Of a DNA stretch of 64,000 bases, positions 36,067 through 46,269 are shown one piece after another. Each line of letters begins with the position of its first letter. Position 1 is the first letter of the stretch. A program made the position numbers and the translations under genes. The stretch spans positions 28,889,135-28,953,134 of the forward strand of contig NC_065921.1 of the NCBI RefSeq assembly GCF_024586455.1. Direction: 5' to 3'. The notes beneath the pieces were generated by a model. That model was not told the DNA's origin and ran no database searches. It was given only the letters and a program-made list of their open reading frames with translations. The stretch comes from Bactrocera neohumeralis (lineage: Eukaryota > Arthropoda > Insecta > Diptera > Tephritidae).

Positions 36067-36593
36067 AGTGAATCGTAATCAACGTCTGATTGTGTTTAAC
36101 GTGGGATCCTGCTGTCGACAGCTTAACTCCACGGTGCTCAAAAGCACAACGGATCAATACAATGCGTCGATCAGCGCCCTGAAAACTGGGTAAACATTTT
36201 CAGTACCAATTGGCAGTGTGGCATGGACACACTAACCACCTTGGTAGGGCTCGAGGCCCATCTAAAACCTCTGCCGTACTTTGGGTCCGGCACCCGGTTG
36301 CAATGCAACTCCACATTCGACTGACAAAGTCAGTTCTTCTCGCGATTTGGGTTTTAACCACAGCCACCACGAATCTCCACAAAGGGCCAAACCCAATGAG
36401 CAGACTGGAGCGAACTCCAGGCGCTACTGCTCCCATGGTACGACCAGTTGAGCTCCCATACAGTCCTGGACTGGTGGCCAGGATCTTAGTCGCCTCTTAC
36501 GACAGGCATGCCTTACCACGGATATATTCGGTTTCCCCCCCGAACCCTGACGGGGTCCCCCCGTACCCGCAGGGGGAAGTGAATCGTAATCAA
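36067..36593 (+). mobile_element. 495-bp retroelement insertion with 16-bp target-site duplication
   Basis: AGTGAATCGTAATCAA occurs exactly at 36067-36082 and 36578-36593, bracketing 495 bp (36083-36577) of much higher G+C content. The insert ends in a G/C-palindromic tail (CGGGGTCCCCCC, CCGCAGGGGG) without poly(A) and carries GTCGCCTCTTACGACAGGCA, a block I associate with 3' ends of arthropod R1-type LINEs. Either a 5'-truncated LINE or a SINE using its tail. Neither strand encodes reverse transcriptase. Confidence 0.75.
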
Positions 36594-36632
36594 TAAAAAA
36601 CTCAACTTCGAACTTTTTTATGATATAACGTT

Positions 36633-36851
36633 ACCTAAAATGCAAAACAGCGTATCATCAAAAAAAAAGTTGAAAATCGCGGTCAGATATAATAACCGAT
36701 ATATAACCATTTTATAACCAACATACATATATATAACCGTTTTATAACCAAACCTCAAATATTGTTTCAATATGAGTCGTTTCTATTATATCGTGTTTCC
36801 TTCGCCTGTAAACTTATGCAAAGTGAGGTTACGTTATTTTGCATTTTAGGT
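36633..36851. mobile_element. MITE copy 1 (ACCTAAAATGCAAAA family)
   Basis: Inverted ends ACCTAAAATGCAAAA (left) and TTTTGCATTTTAGGT (right) enclose 219 bp with no coding capacity. Internal blocks CAGATATAA and TATATAACCGTTTTATAA are shared with the copy at 41735-41892. No convincing target-site duplication could be read. Confidence 0.75.
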
Positions 36852-36859
36852 ATATATTT

Positions 36860-37595
36860 GAACATATGTATGTATGTATGAATATTAATATTTTTGCCAT
36901 TTATGCAAATATTTATAATTAATTTGCCATGAAGTACAGGTAGTATGTTACATATGTACATACATATGTATGTTAGTACTAATAAATAATTTTGAAATAT
37001 ATTTGGACACCTATTATGACCTTATACTATTGTATGAGTGACAAGTAAATTGTTAAATTTTTGTTTTTGCCATTTTGTGCTCATACGAAAATCGAACGGA
37101 AGTGCATATTTACACACGTGCTGCATATATTTACACTAGCGTATTGGTATATAGTATACATACATACATATGTATCTATTTATAAATATTTAGAGGCTTT
37201 CTTCTTGGCTTGCGGCCATTCAGCACATTCATTTTTATACATATGTATATACATTTACATATAAATATGTATGTATATATATATAAACGAAAACAAGTTT
37301 AATACTAAATAACATACATATATATGTATATACATATATAGTTATATATGTATCTACCCTTTCGCTGTCAATTTGCAATTAGCTGCACATCGTCGCCGGC
37401 GTTACGTTTAAATTAATTCATAATTTGTGTGAAAATACCAAATAATTTGCACGCCCCACCATTTAACGCTTCTATGCAAATAACGAATGGCATAAATTAC
37501 AAAAAAAGAAGAAAAAAAAACAAATTGAGGAAATACATAAATTCAGTCTTTAAACATTTAAATTTTGTGTTGAATAATATCTATTTGAAGGATGA
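36860..37595. other. A+T-rich intergenic DNA, TACATATGTA microsatellites
   Basis: Rich in CATACATATGTATG-type simple sequence (36860-36975, 37150-37330). No coding or transposon signature. Confidence 0.4.
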
Positions 37596-37598
37596 GCA

Positions 37599-38812
37599 AA
37601 AAATAGTAAGACTTTGTTCCTAATTTTAAAATTCTTGTCACTCCACTGAAAGTAATCCCTCTTGGCTCCAACAACTTTTGCTAACGTTTTTTCCAAACCT
37701 CGAAACAGCTGTTAAAGTCAATTCTTCAAAGCGCGCAGCGATTCATACGGCATTCCCGGAGTGGTCCATTGAGTTTGTCGAATAGCCAGAAATCACACGG
37801 AGCTAAATCTGGCAAATACGGTGGTTGTGACACGATATTGGTTGAAAATATGGCGAAAAACTTACGAAGAATCAATCCACTATGCGACGCTGCATTATCG
37901 TGGTGCATAAACCAAGAGCAGTCTGGAAACGATTCCGGCCTTTTTTTACGAATAGCCTCGCGCAAACGACGCATAACACCTAAGTAGTATTTCTTGTAGA
38001 CAGTTTGGCCGATCGGAAGTAATTCGGAGTGCACCACACCTCGGTAATCGAAGAAAACTGTCAACATAACCTTGATTTTTGACTTACTTTGACGTGGTTT
38101 TTCGGCTTCGGCTCATCTTTGCCACGAAATTTGGCCGATTTATTGTCTGTTTCAGGGTCGTAAGCAAAGATCTAAGACTCATCGCCAGTAATAACACGTT
38201 TCATGATATCCATTGTTTTACAGACGTTAACGCGACGCTGTTTTTCGAAATGATTTATTGATTTTGGAACTAATCTTGTAATAACTTTTCTTAGCCCCGA
38301 ATGATCTTTCAAAATAGCTTTCACTTATACTTCCGATATTCCAACGAGGCCACTAAGATCTCTGACTGTTAATCGTCGATTCTTAAGCTCCAGTTCCTTT
38401 ATTTATTGACGTGTTGATCGTCAGTTAATGTTAATGGCCGTCCTAGACCTGGTTTCTTCGTCAATGCGTTCTCGACCCTATTTGAATAATTTTTACTAAT
38501 CAAAAGTACTTTCTCGTGACAAACAATTATAACCGCAGGCCTTTTCCAACATTCTGAATGTTTCGGTACCAGAAATTTGATACCGCACACAAAATTAAAT
38601 GGAATTTCTTTATTGAATAATTTCACTTATCGTAAAAGTGCCGAATGCACTTTTGGTACTTCAAAAAGACAAGCGTATACTAAACACCAATGATTATTTT
38701 GATGCGATGATGACAGATGACAGATCTCACTGACAGTCATACCAACCCAGAAAAAATATTTCGACGAATGGATTTTCCCACGAAATTTAAATTAAAAAGT
38801 CTTACTATTTTT
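37599..38812 (-). mobile_element. mariner element with preserved termini, degenerate transposase
   Basis: Inverted ends AAAAATAGTAAGACTTT (37599-37615) and AAAGTCTTACTATTTTT (38796-38812) define a 1.21-kb element. The minus-strand frame 38067-37726 (113 codons) reads MLTVFFDYRGVVHSELLPIG, then SWFMHHDNAASHSGLIL (second catalytic Asp) and YLPDLAPCDFWLF (third). The N-terminal part is frameshifted near 38220 and 38330 and the C-terminal part after NGPLREC. Its termini differ from those of the mariner at 24.7 kb, although the proteins are clearly related; the copy at 10.4 kb shares these termini. Confidence 0.85.
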
Positions 38813-38814
38813 AG

Positions 38815-39695
38815 CCCAAAGTAGCAAATCCTGCTACGTAGGCTCGTCAGCCGTGATAAGGGAAATATCATATCTCAGTTGCCTTCGAATTGTTTTAGCT
38901 TTAGTTTTATGTCTTCTTTAGGATCCGAAAGTCACACAAGGACAACTTCTAACCTCTTACTGATAACAAAAAGTCCTTGCACACATGTAGATCAAAGCTT
39001 CTCATAACGCCGAATCATCGTGTAACTTCACAGATCTACCATAAAAATTGATTTTGATATCACTTTGTAGATCTAAGTATATAGCTAAAGGAGTTGGCTC
39101 TTATGTGTTGATGTGCCGTTCCCACGACAGTCGGGTCTAAGTAACCGGATCGGACCCGGATTTTTATCCGGCCAAGAATTGTCAACTCAGTACCACTCCT
39201 CGAAATTACTTCAGGAATGTCTTCTGCCGCTACAACAACAGCAACAACTCTTATATGCTTTAACCATTATTTTACAAATGCTGGACGTTTAGGAAGCAAC
39301 TGCTGAACTGGGTTTACCTCTCAAGCTGCGCCAGTTGGCATTAGCTAAAATCTTTAGTAAAACATTCAGTACTTTTATAGGTATAAGTAGAGATAAAGAG
39401 AGACGCTTTGGTGAGCGCAGGAAGCTTATTACACATTTTTATGAGATAAAGACACCAAGAAGGTGGGTCTAAGAACACTAAAATGATTCGTTATGCAGCT
39501 AAAATGAGTTTTTACACGAAAAACCTGTATATCTAGTTATTGCCAATATTATTGTTGCGTGCATTTTGATATTCTATTGATCATTTATCGAAAACGGCAA
39601 AATCGCTGGCTCTAAATCGGTTTTAGACACATAGTCGCTTAGGCAAAGTTATACAGAATTACCCGTAGAACATTGCTCGCATACGCGATTTTGTA
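38815..39695. other. Intergenic DNA containing one SINE
   Basis: Apart from the SINE at 39098-39254, nothing is recognised in this stretch. Confidence 0.3.
39098..39254 (+). mobile_element. SINE with (CAA)n tail, long copy
   Basis: The insert at about 39105-39247 contains GTTCCCACGACAGTCGGGTC, TAAGTAACCGGATCGG, and ends CGCTACAACAACAGCAACAA. It is flanked by CTCTTAT (39098-39104 and 39248-39254); extended, CTCTTATGTG and CTCTTATATG match at 9 of 10 bases. A shorter copy of the same family lies at 43965-44056. Internal RNA-polymerase III boxes are not clear by eye, so the source RNA is unassigned. Confidence 0.7.
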
Positions 39696-39699
39696 GAGA

Positions 39700-40160
39700 A
39701 AAATCGACCTGCTTTAATATAATATATAGCTGTCATTTAAACTGAACGTTCAAATTCCTGTCCTTGTATGAAGAATTTTTTTATTTTATAAGATATCATC
39801 ATGAAATTAGTCATAGATTATTCTTCAAAGTAGAGCTACAGTCTCCAAAGAAATTGTTCAGATCGGACCATTATAGCATATAGCTGCCACACAAAATTAG
39901 TGGTCAAAATGCAGTCCTTGTATGGACAACCTTCTTATTTGACAAGATATGCTAACGAAATTTTGTACAGATTATTATCCAAGATAGAGCTCCAGTCTCC
40001 GAAGATATTGTTCAAATCAAATCACTATAGCATATAGCTGCCATACAAACTGACCGATTGGAATTAAGATAAAGATCTTTTTATACCCTTTTACGCAGCT
40101 GTAAACGGTATTTTGGCTTAGTTGCAGCCGAAGTTAATGTTTTTTTCTTGTATAACTGTT
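39700..40160 (+). repeat. Dispersed repeat (CTATAGCATATAG family)
   Basis: Iterated modules TATAGCATATAGCTGCCACA (39873-39892) and TATAGCATATAGCTGCCATA (40026-40045), plus TCTCCAAAGAAATTGTTCAG and TCTCCGAAGATATTGTTCAA. Ends near TTTTATACCCTTTTACG / GTTGCAGCCGAAGTTAATG (40080-40138). Confidence 0.7.
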
Positions 40161-40274
40161 TTATGCGTTTGAATAATGCAATACGTCATCTCTTTAATCG
40201 TCGCCTTGCTATGCGATTCAACCAAACTCTTGTTCAACAAGTAAGGAAGGGCTAAGTTTGGGTGTCACCGAACA

Positions 40275-41293
40275 TTTTATACTCTCGCATGATAAAGTGA
40301 TAATCGAGATTTCATTATCCGTCATTTACATATTTTTCAAATACAGTATTTTGGTAAAGTTTTATTCCGCTATCCTCATTGGTTCCTAATGTATATATTA
40401 TACAGAAAAGGCATCAGATGGAATTCAAAATAGCGTTATATTGGAAGAAGGCGTGGTTGTGAACCGATTTCACCCATATTTCGTACATGTCATCAGGGTG
40501 TTAAGAAAATATTATATACCGAATTTCATTGAAATCGGTGTAGTAGTTCCTGAGATACGGTTTTTGGTCCATAAGTGGGCGAGGCCACGCCCATTTTCAA
40601 TTAAAAAAAGCCTGGGTGCAGCTTCCTTCTGCCATTTCTTCTGTAAAATTTAGTGATTCTGACGTTTTTTGTTAGTCGGTTAACGCACTTTTAGTGATTT
40701 TCAACATAACCTTTGTATGGGAGGTGGGCGTGGTTATTATCCGATTTCTTCCATTTTTGAACTGTATATGGAAATGCCTGAAGAAAACGACTCTGTAGAG
40801 TTTGGTTGATATGTAAAAAAATGATATGTAAAAAAACTTAGAAGGGGGCGGGGCCACGCCCACTTTTCCAAAAACATTACGACCAAATATGTCCCTCCCT
40901 AATGCGATCCTTTGTGCCAAATTTCACTTTAATATCTTTATTTATGGCTTAGTTATGACACTTTATAGGTTTTCGGTTTCCGCCATTTTGTGGGCGTGGC
41001 AGTGGACCGATTTTCCCATCTTTGAACTCAACCTTCTTATGGAGCCAAAGAATACGTGTACCAAGTTTCATCATGATATCTCAATTTTTACTCAAGTTAC
41101 AGCTTGCACGGACGGACAGACGGACGGACGGATAGACAGACATCCGGATTTCGACTCTACTCGTCACCCTGATCACTTTGGTATATACATATAACCCTAT
41201 ATCTGACTCTTTTAGTTTTAGGACTTACAAACAACCGTTATGTGAACAAAACTATAATACTCTCCTTAGCAACATTGTTGCGAGAGTATAAAA
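40275..41293. repeat. 1.0-kb dispersed element with 15-bp inverted ends
   Basis: TTTTATACTCTCGCA (40275-40289) and its exact inverse TGCGAGAGTATAAAA (41279-41293) bound a non-coding unit. The interior has repeated GGGCG(T/G)GG..CCACGCCCA blocks at 40578-40591 and 40846-40861, and a GACGGACAGACGGACGGACG run near 41109-41128. It looks like a non-autonomous DNA element; the superfamily is not determined. Confidence 0.65.
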
Positions 41294-41299
41294 ATAATG

Positions 41300-41730
41300 G
41301 AAATAACGCTGAATTCCCTTCAAGTCGCGCGCTCCAATCGTTAGTAAGAGCTAAATTTACATATTAACAAAAGCGTTAAACATTTTCGATTGGAATTGAA
41401 AAAAAATAAAAACACAAACAGGCACAGACACGCAAACAAGCACACGAAAAATATGGAAATAATAATTGAACTATCGATCCCTAATTGATGCATTTGTATG
41501 CGGATGGCGTGTGCAGGCGTTATTAACAGCTTCGATTCCGTTCGATTTGCGCAATTTGTAAAGAAATTATATTTTCATCACTTGTAACTTGTTGCTGTTG
41601 TTGTAACACGTTATGTAGCAGCTAGCGCAACGATTGGTGTGATTGTTATTAACACGAGTCTGCCCGAAATTGCACGCTAATTGAACGTGTACATATATTT
41701 ATGTATTATACATATTGATATTGTATATAT
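41300..41730. other. Intergenic DNA without recognised features
   Basis: A+T-rich, one CACAAACAGGCACAGACACG-type stretch at 41412; no coding or repeat signature. Confidence 0.3.
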
Positions 41731-41734
41731 CGTC

Positions 41735-41892
41735 ACCTAAAATGCAAAACAACTTATCATTAAAAATATCGAAGTTTAATTTTTCTGCCGTCAGATATAA
41801 CCCATATATAACCGTTTTATAAGCAAAACTCAAATTTTGTTTCAATACGAGGACTTAGGAAAAGTGATGTTATGATATTTTGCATTTTAGGT
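41735..41892. mobile_element. MITE copy 2 (ACCTAAAATGCAAAA family)
   Basis: Inverted ends ACCTAAAATGCAAAA and TTTTGCATTTTAGGT enclose 158 bp; internal TCAGATATAACCCATATATA and ACCGTTTTATAAGCAAA match copy 1 at 36.6 kb. The size difference comes from the microsatellite and the right half of copy 1. Confidence 0.75.
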
Positions 41893-42019
41893 GGCCATTT
41901 GTTTGCAGGTATATAAGTATATAAGTAGGTACCTGTACATTTATAGCATATGCATATACAATTACTTTTTCATTATATCCTATGCAGAGTATATTAAGTT
42001 TGCCATTGTATATACGCGA

Positions 42020-42490
42020 ATTGGTACCTAATTTTTTGAGATATCGGACTGAAATTTTACACACATCACTTGCTCTATAAGAAGCTGCTAACTAGTCGGA
42101 ATCGTCGATATCGGATCACTATAGCATATAGCTACCATACAAACTGAGCGATCGGGTTCAAGTGCTTGTATGGACAACTTTTTCATTTGACGATATAACT
42201 TCAAGAAATTTTACAGACATTATTTTCTAAGACACGGTTGCAATCTCCGAACAAATTGTTCGGATCGAATCACTATAGCATATAGTTGTCATACAAAACG
42301 AACAATAAAATGCATATCCTTAAATCAAAATCTCTCTTTTTTGACGAAATATCATCACAATGGTACAATCTCCGAACAAATTGTTCGGATCGAAGCGCTA
42401 TAGCTATATGCAGCCATACAAACTGACCAATTAAAATCCAAAAAATCACATATTAAGGGTATTATAACTTCGGTTCAGCCGAAATAGGCG
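42020..42490 (+). repeat. Dispersed repeat (CTATAGCATATAG family)
   Basis: TTTTTTGAGATATCGGACTG near 42031, CACTATAGCATATAGCTACC (42117-42136), CACTATAGCATATAGTTGTC and the end block ATTATAACTTCGGTTCAGCC (42461-42480). Internal module iterated three times. Confidence 0.7.
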
Positions 42491-42499
42491 CTTTTTATT

Positions 42500-42935
42500 G
42501 TTTTTGCTGCATTTGCTGGCGATTCTAAATGACCAAAATAAATATACAGGTGCATACATCTGCATATTTACGTATGTATGTATATGCTTCACAACAATAG
42601 CGTGTCGTGGAATAAAAAAATTGGGATTTTTTATTACCTTCGCCATTTCGTTTAAAATTTTCATTTTTTCTTTTGTCTGGGTCATTAATTGATTTTATGT
42701 GGCAGCCATGTTTTGGCCATAAAACAGTGTGTTTAATAAATTTGTAAGAGGAATTCGAAATCTAATCAATGAGTGCTTTATGTATGTCTATGAACACCTG
42801 CAATGTCAAATTGACGCGGTATCGAATTTTCTGGAAGTTTTCGAAAACATCACTAGTTATAAAGACATATGTATATGGTATGAGCCAAGGTTTGGTCTCC
42901 GTTAATTAGGTGCAATTTTAGCTGCCTGAAGAAAG
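42500..42935. other. Intergenic DNA without recognised features
   Basis: Short microsatellite (TACGTATGTATGTATATG) near 42569; nothing else seen. Confidence 0.3.
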
Positions 42936-42939
42936 CCTC

Positions 42940-43640
42940 AGAGGAAAGTCATCGTATTTTGGTAGAAGTTTATGATGGACATGCTCTAGCTGAACGAACG
43001 TACAAAAGTGGTTTGCACCATTTAAAAGTGATGATTTTGGCTTGGAAAACGAAGAACGTCCAGGGAGGGCCAAGTAAGTTTACAGATGAGGAACTAAAGC
43101 TTCACTTGATGAAGATTGTTTTCAAACACAAGAAGAGCTCTCAGATCTTTGGCAGCAACTCAAGTAGCAATTTCAAAACGTTTAAAAACCGCCGGATCCC
43201 TTCAAAGGCAAGACAATTGCGCTCGATATGAATTGAAGAGAAGAAACCGTGAAAAACTATTTGCTATGTCAAAAATGTTGCCTGGATGCTACAAAAATAA
43301 GTCGTTTTAACATCGGATTGTGTCCCTGTACTGAAAAGTGGTTGCATTAGTCAGTGAAGTCATTATTGGGGAACAATGACTTGAATTTGCGACTAGACAC
43401 GAGGCAATAATTTTTCTCATTAAAATCCTCGGTATCCTGTTGCCAGACCGGTTAAAATTATTTGGAAAAAAGCGTCTGGGAAGTTTTTCCTCACCCACTT
43501 TATAGCACTGAACTTGCCCCTTCTGACTACCATTCGCTTGGGTTGATGCAGAACGCGCTCACTGGAATACGGTTCACATCAGAAAAAGGTATCAAAAATG
43601 GGCTTGATACATTCTTGGTCACCAAGTACAGTTATAGACA
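42940..43640 (+). mobile_element. mariner fragment (Mos1/mauritiana-like), degenerate
   Basis: The plus strand reads VEVYDGHALAERTYKSGLHH (from 42962), then a frame change into GDFGLENEERPG-like sequence, then SKFTDEELKLHLMKI (about 43074-43118). The third catalytic region appears near 43492-43540 as HPLYSTELAPSDYHS, followed by ALTGIRFTSEKGIKNGLDTF. The middle catalytic block is lost. Related in type to 16.9 and 50.1 kb. Confidence 0.7.
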
Positions 43641-43649
43641 AGTTAGCAT

Positions 43650-44500
43650 AGGTTAGGAGTTTGATTCTGACAGCGATCTCACTAGGACAGTTTGGAACGC
43701 CGGTCCATTCTTGTACCTAAAGCTCCTTTATAATAGCAAAATAAAACGATTTCAGCCAACATATGTAATATTTGTTGCTAAGGCCAAGTAGCTCAATAGA
43801 TCTTCTATGTTCTACTCTAGGACCAAAGGGATCTTGCAGTCACATAGGAATGGGTCGTTGACCAAAGTCCATTGGTTCAATGCTAGAATTTATGACGCTA
43901 ATAGAGACTCGGTCCCATGCTGATGTGAACGAGGAAAGGGTGACCAAAGCATCCAAACGATTCTAATGACAGTTCCCATGACGGTCGGGTCTAAGTAACC
44001 GGAACGTACTGAAAGACTGTCAACTCGCCTGTTTCGGCCGCTACAAGAACAACAACAACGATTCTGACGGTGAAGTAGCTTGATGCTCTTTCTAGTAAGG
44101 ACATACATTCCTTAACCAGCTTTGAGTGCACAGTTAGCCAACTGCCACTTTAATAGCGGCAACTTCTGCCTGAAATAATATACAAAGCTCCTTATAGAAA
44201 ACTCCCTCTACAACATTCCGTCCGAGATTCGACCCATCCGTTTAGCTTTATCGAACGCCCTCCACCAGATGAATTCACCATAAATCATTATTGGCTTGAC
44301 TACGGCTTTGTAGAGCCAAAACACCACCTTTGGTGACAGTCTCCACCTTTTCCTTATAGCTCCTCTACATCAATATAAGGCAACCGATGCCTTCCTTACT
44401 CTCTCCTCAATATTAGGCCTCCATGAAAGCTTTCTAACAAGAATAAGCCCTAGATATTTCATCTTAACAACAGGTTGTAGACCAGAGTCTACAAAATAAG
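43650..44500 (-). mobile_element. LINE fragment: reverse-transcriptase thumb plus RNase H tail, hosting a SINE
   Basis: The minus strand at about 44470-44240 reads KYLGLILVRKLSWRPNIEER, VRKASVALY, RWRLSPKVVFWLYKAVVKPI and MIYGEFIWWRAFDKAKR, the thumb region of a LINE reverse transcriptase. The RNase H end follows near 44120-43900 (VKECMSLL, then sequence equivalent to the 7.38-kb copy). A 92-bp SINE interrupts it at 43965-44056. Frame is broken elsewhere too. Confidence 0.75.
43956..44065 (+). mobile_element. SINE short copy with 9-bp target-site duplication
   Basis: AACGATTCT is duplicated exactly at 43956-43964 and 44057-44065 around a 92-bp insert containing GTTCCCATGACGGTCGGGTC, TAAGTAACCGGAACG and a CTACAAGAACAACAAC tail. 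The LINE sequence resumes directly (GACGGTGAAGTAGCTTGATG), and the paralogous LINE at 7.37-7.40 kb has no insert. Compared with the 39.1-kb copy, about 50 bp are missing internally. Confidence 0.85.
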
Positions 44501-44628
44501 AAGCTTAGGCGGTCACCCAACAGCCTCGTTCTTCGAGATATTTAAGTCACCAACTACCAAAATGAAAAGCAGTAGGTAAAGTATCCCACCCACGCGGCTG
44601 TTAACCTTTTGGGATTTCTACTTATAAC

Positions 44629-44983
44629 GGGTGATCCAAGTAGAGATACTTTTTTCAACAGATCGTGTGTAATCAAACCGTTAGACTTTTTCCTGTGGCG
44701 ATATGTAAAGTCTAAACTCTATGTGGACAATCCCACTTTCATCCAGGCCTTGAAGCAAAACATCCCTCGTGTCATTCGCAGGTAACCGGTCGAAATGCTC
44801 GAACGAGTCATCGAAAATTAGACACAACGGATGAACCATCTGAGACGTAGCCGGTGCCAACATTTGAAAGAGATAGTCTTCAAAAAATAAATTCCTTCGA
44901 ATGTGAAAAAAACATTCCCCATTAAATTTGAAGTTTATGTGTTTTTTCTTAAAAAAAGTGAGCAACCCCAAAATGGATCACAC
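44629..44983 (+). mobile_element. Internally deleted DD41D mariner copy (MITE-like)
   Basis: Starts GGGTGATCCAAGTAGAGATA and ends ATGGATCACACTTTAG, the two ends of the family at 0.7 and 52.6 kb. Only the last ~80 transposase codons remain between them (plus strand ARTSHRKL-type sequence with stops; the MNHLRRSR equivalent lies near 44835). A 355-bp non-autonomous derivative. Confidence 0.75.
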
Positions 44984-44989
44984 TTTAGA

Positions 44990-46260
44990 TAGGTAAAGAG
45001 GTAATTTTTGTTTTATTGAGAGTTTGCTTCTTATAAATCTTTAGTGAAAGACTAAGTATTGATTGAGAAAGTGTTACTTGTTGGTAGATTTATATTTACA
45101 GTTATATCTTCTGTAGTCCTAATCTACGAAATTGGTGAGCAACATTGTCTACAATTTGTCTGTCTATATTGACGACAAAACCTATGACCAGCATATCAAT
45201 TGTCCCGTTGACGCCACTCAACTATTGTGCCATGCTTCTTTCTACAATGTAGATAGGATAAAAGCGAAGTAAAAAGCTTCGCATCAGACTCCACACTTTC
45301 GATGACGACAACAAGCACACAATAGCACAGATAATTTAGCACGAAGCATATAAAATATAACAAAATACAAACATATACAAACTTGCATACGATTTTCAAC
45401 CAAATTCATTTTGCAAAATTATTATATACATATTTACACACATACGTACATATGTATGTACATACTTGCACATGCACATTACACACACGAACATAGGTAT
45501 TCGATTTAATTTAGACAGAGAAATGCAATCGGTTGCGGCGAAGTTGTTGCAATGAATTTTTGTGATTTCTCAGCGTCGCACAATTATTTCAGCAATGCCA
45601 GACAATTTGTCAGTAAATAACGCAGTCACACAAACACACACACACACACGCATCTACGAACAAGCACAGACGACACTTGTAAACATGAATACTTATTATC
45701 ACTACTCACTATGTCTTTATTATGTCGTCTCATTGATGATTGCTTTTGTTGTTGTGACAGCAATTCCACCAGTCAGCAAAGCAGCAGCAGCCAAGGAGCC
45801 GAGCAGCCGAAAATGAAAGTTCAGCCGTTGTCGCGGCGTAAGGAATGATACGAAAGCCGCGAGCGGCGCGGAGGAAACGCACACAACCACACATACGAGT
45901 ATATGCGAGCTAGCATGTAAATGTGTGCACGAATATTATGGAGTTGGTGTTGTGCGGCGTGCGTTAACCATTTGGCGATTGGGCGAGACTCGAACGTCAA
46001 CGATGAGCTGATTTATTTCGGCGCATGAAACGCTTCAATGCCTCTCGTTAATTTGACTTCTTCCCCCCGAGACAATAAAATGCCTGGTAAGTGGCATATG
46101 CGACTCTCATATATTTATATATACTGTACATACAAACATATACATATGTACATATACTGCTGACATTTCAAATCAAAAATTATATAAACAATGTCTCGGC
46201 ATCGATAAAATTGCTTGCTGCTGCTTCCTTCGTTGATTTCTTTTCAATTTTAATACCCTT
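44990..46260. other. Intergenic DNA without recognised transposons
   Basis: Contains (CA)n at 45629-45647, TACATATGTATGTACATA simple sequence near 45449 and a (GCA)n stretch at 45780-45790. The 84-codon plus-strand open frame at 45562-45816 includes a hydrophobic stretch (YYVVSLMIAFVVVTAI), but has no family resemblance or splice context; I do not annotate it as a gene. Confidence 0.35.
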
Positions 46261-46269
46261 TACAGTGTA

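Noticed and set aside
36210..36596. 128-codon plus-strand frame with Pro/Arg-rich protein
   Set aside because: Lies within the target-site-duplicated retroelement; no similarity to known protein domains and it ends in the G/C tail.
45562..45816. 84-codon frame with a hydrophobic stretch, possible small secreted protein
   Set aside because: Start is within microsatellite-flanked DNA, the hydrophobic part is in the middle rather than the N-terminus, no conserved Cys pattern.
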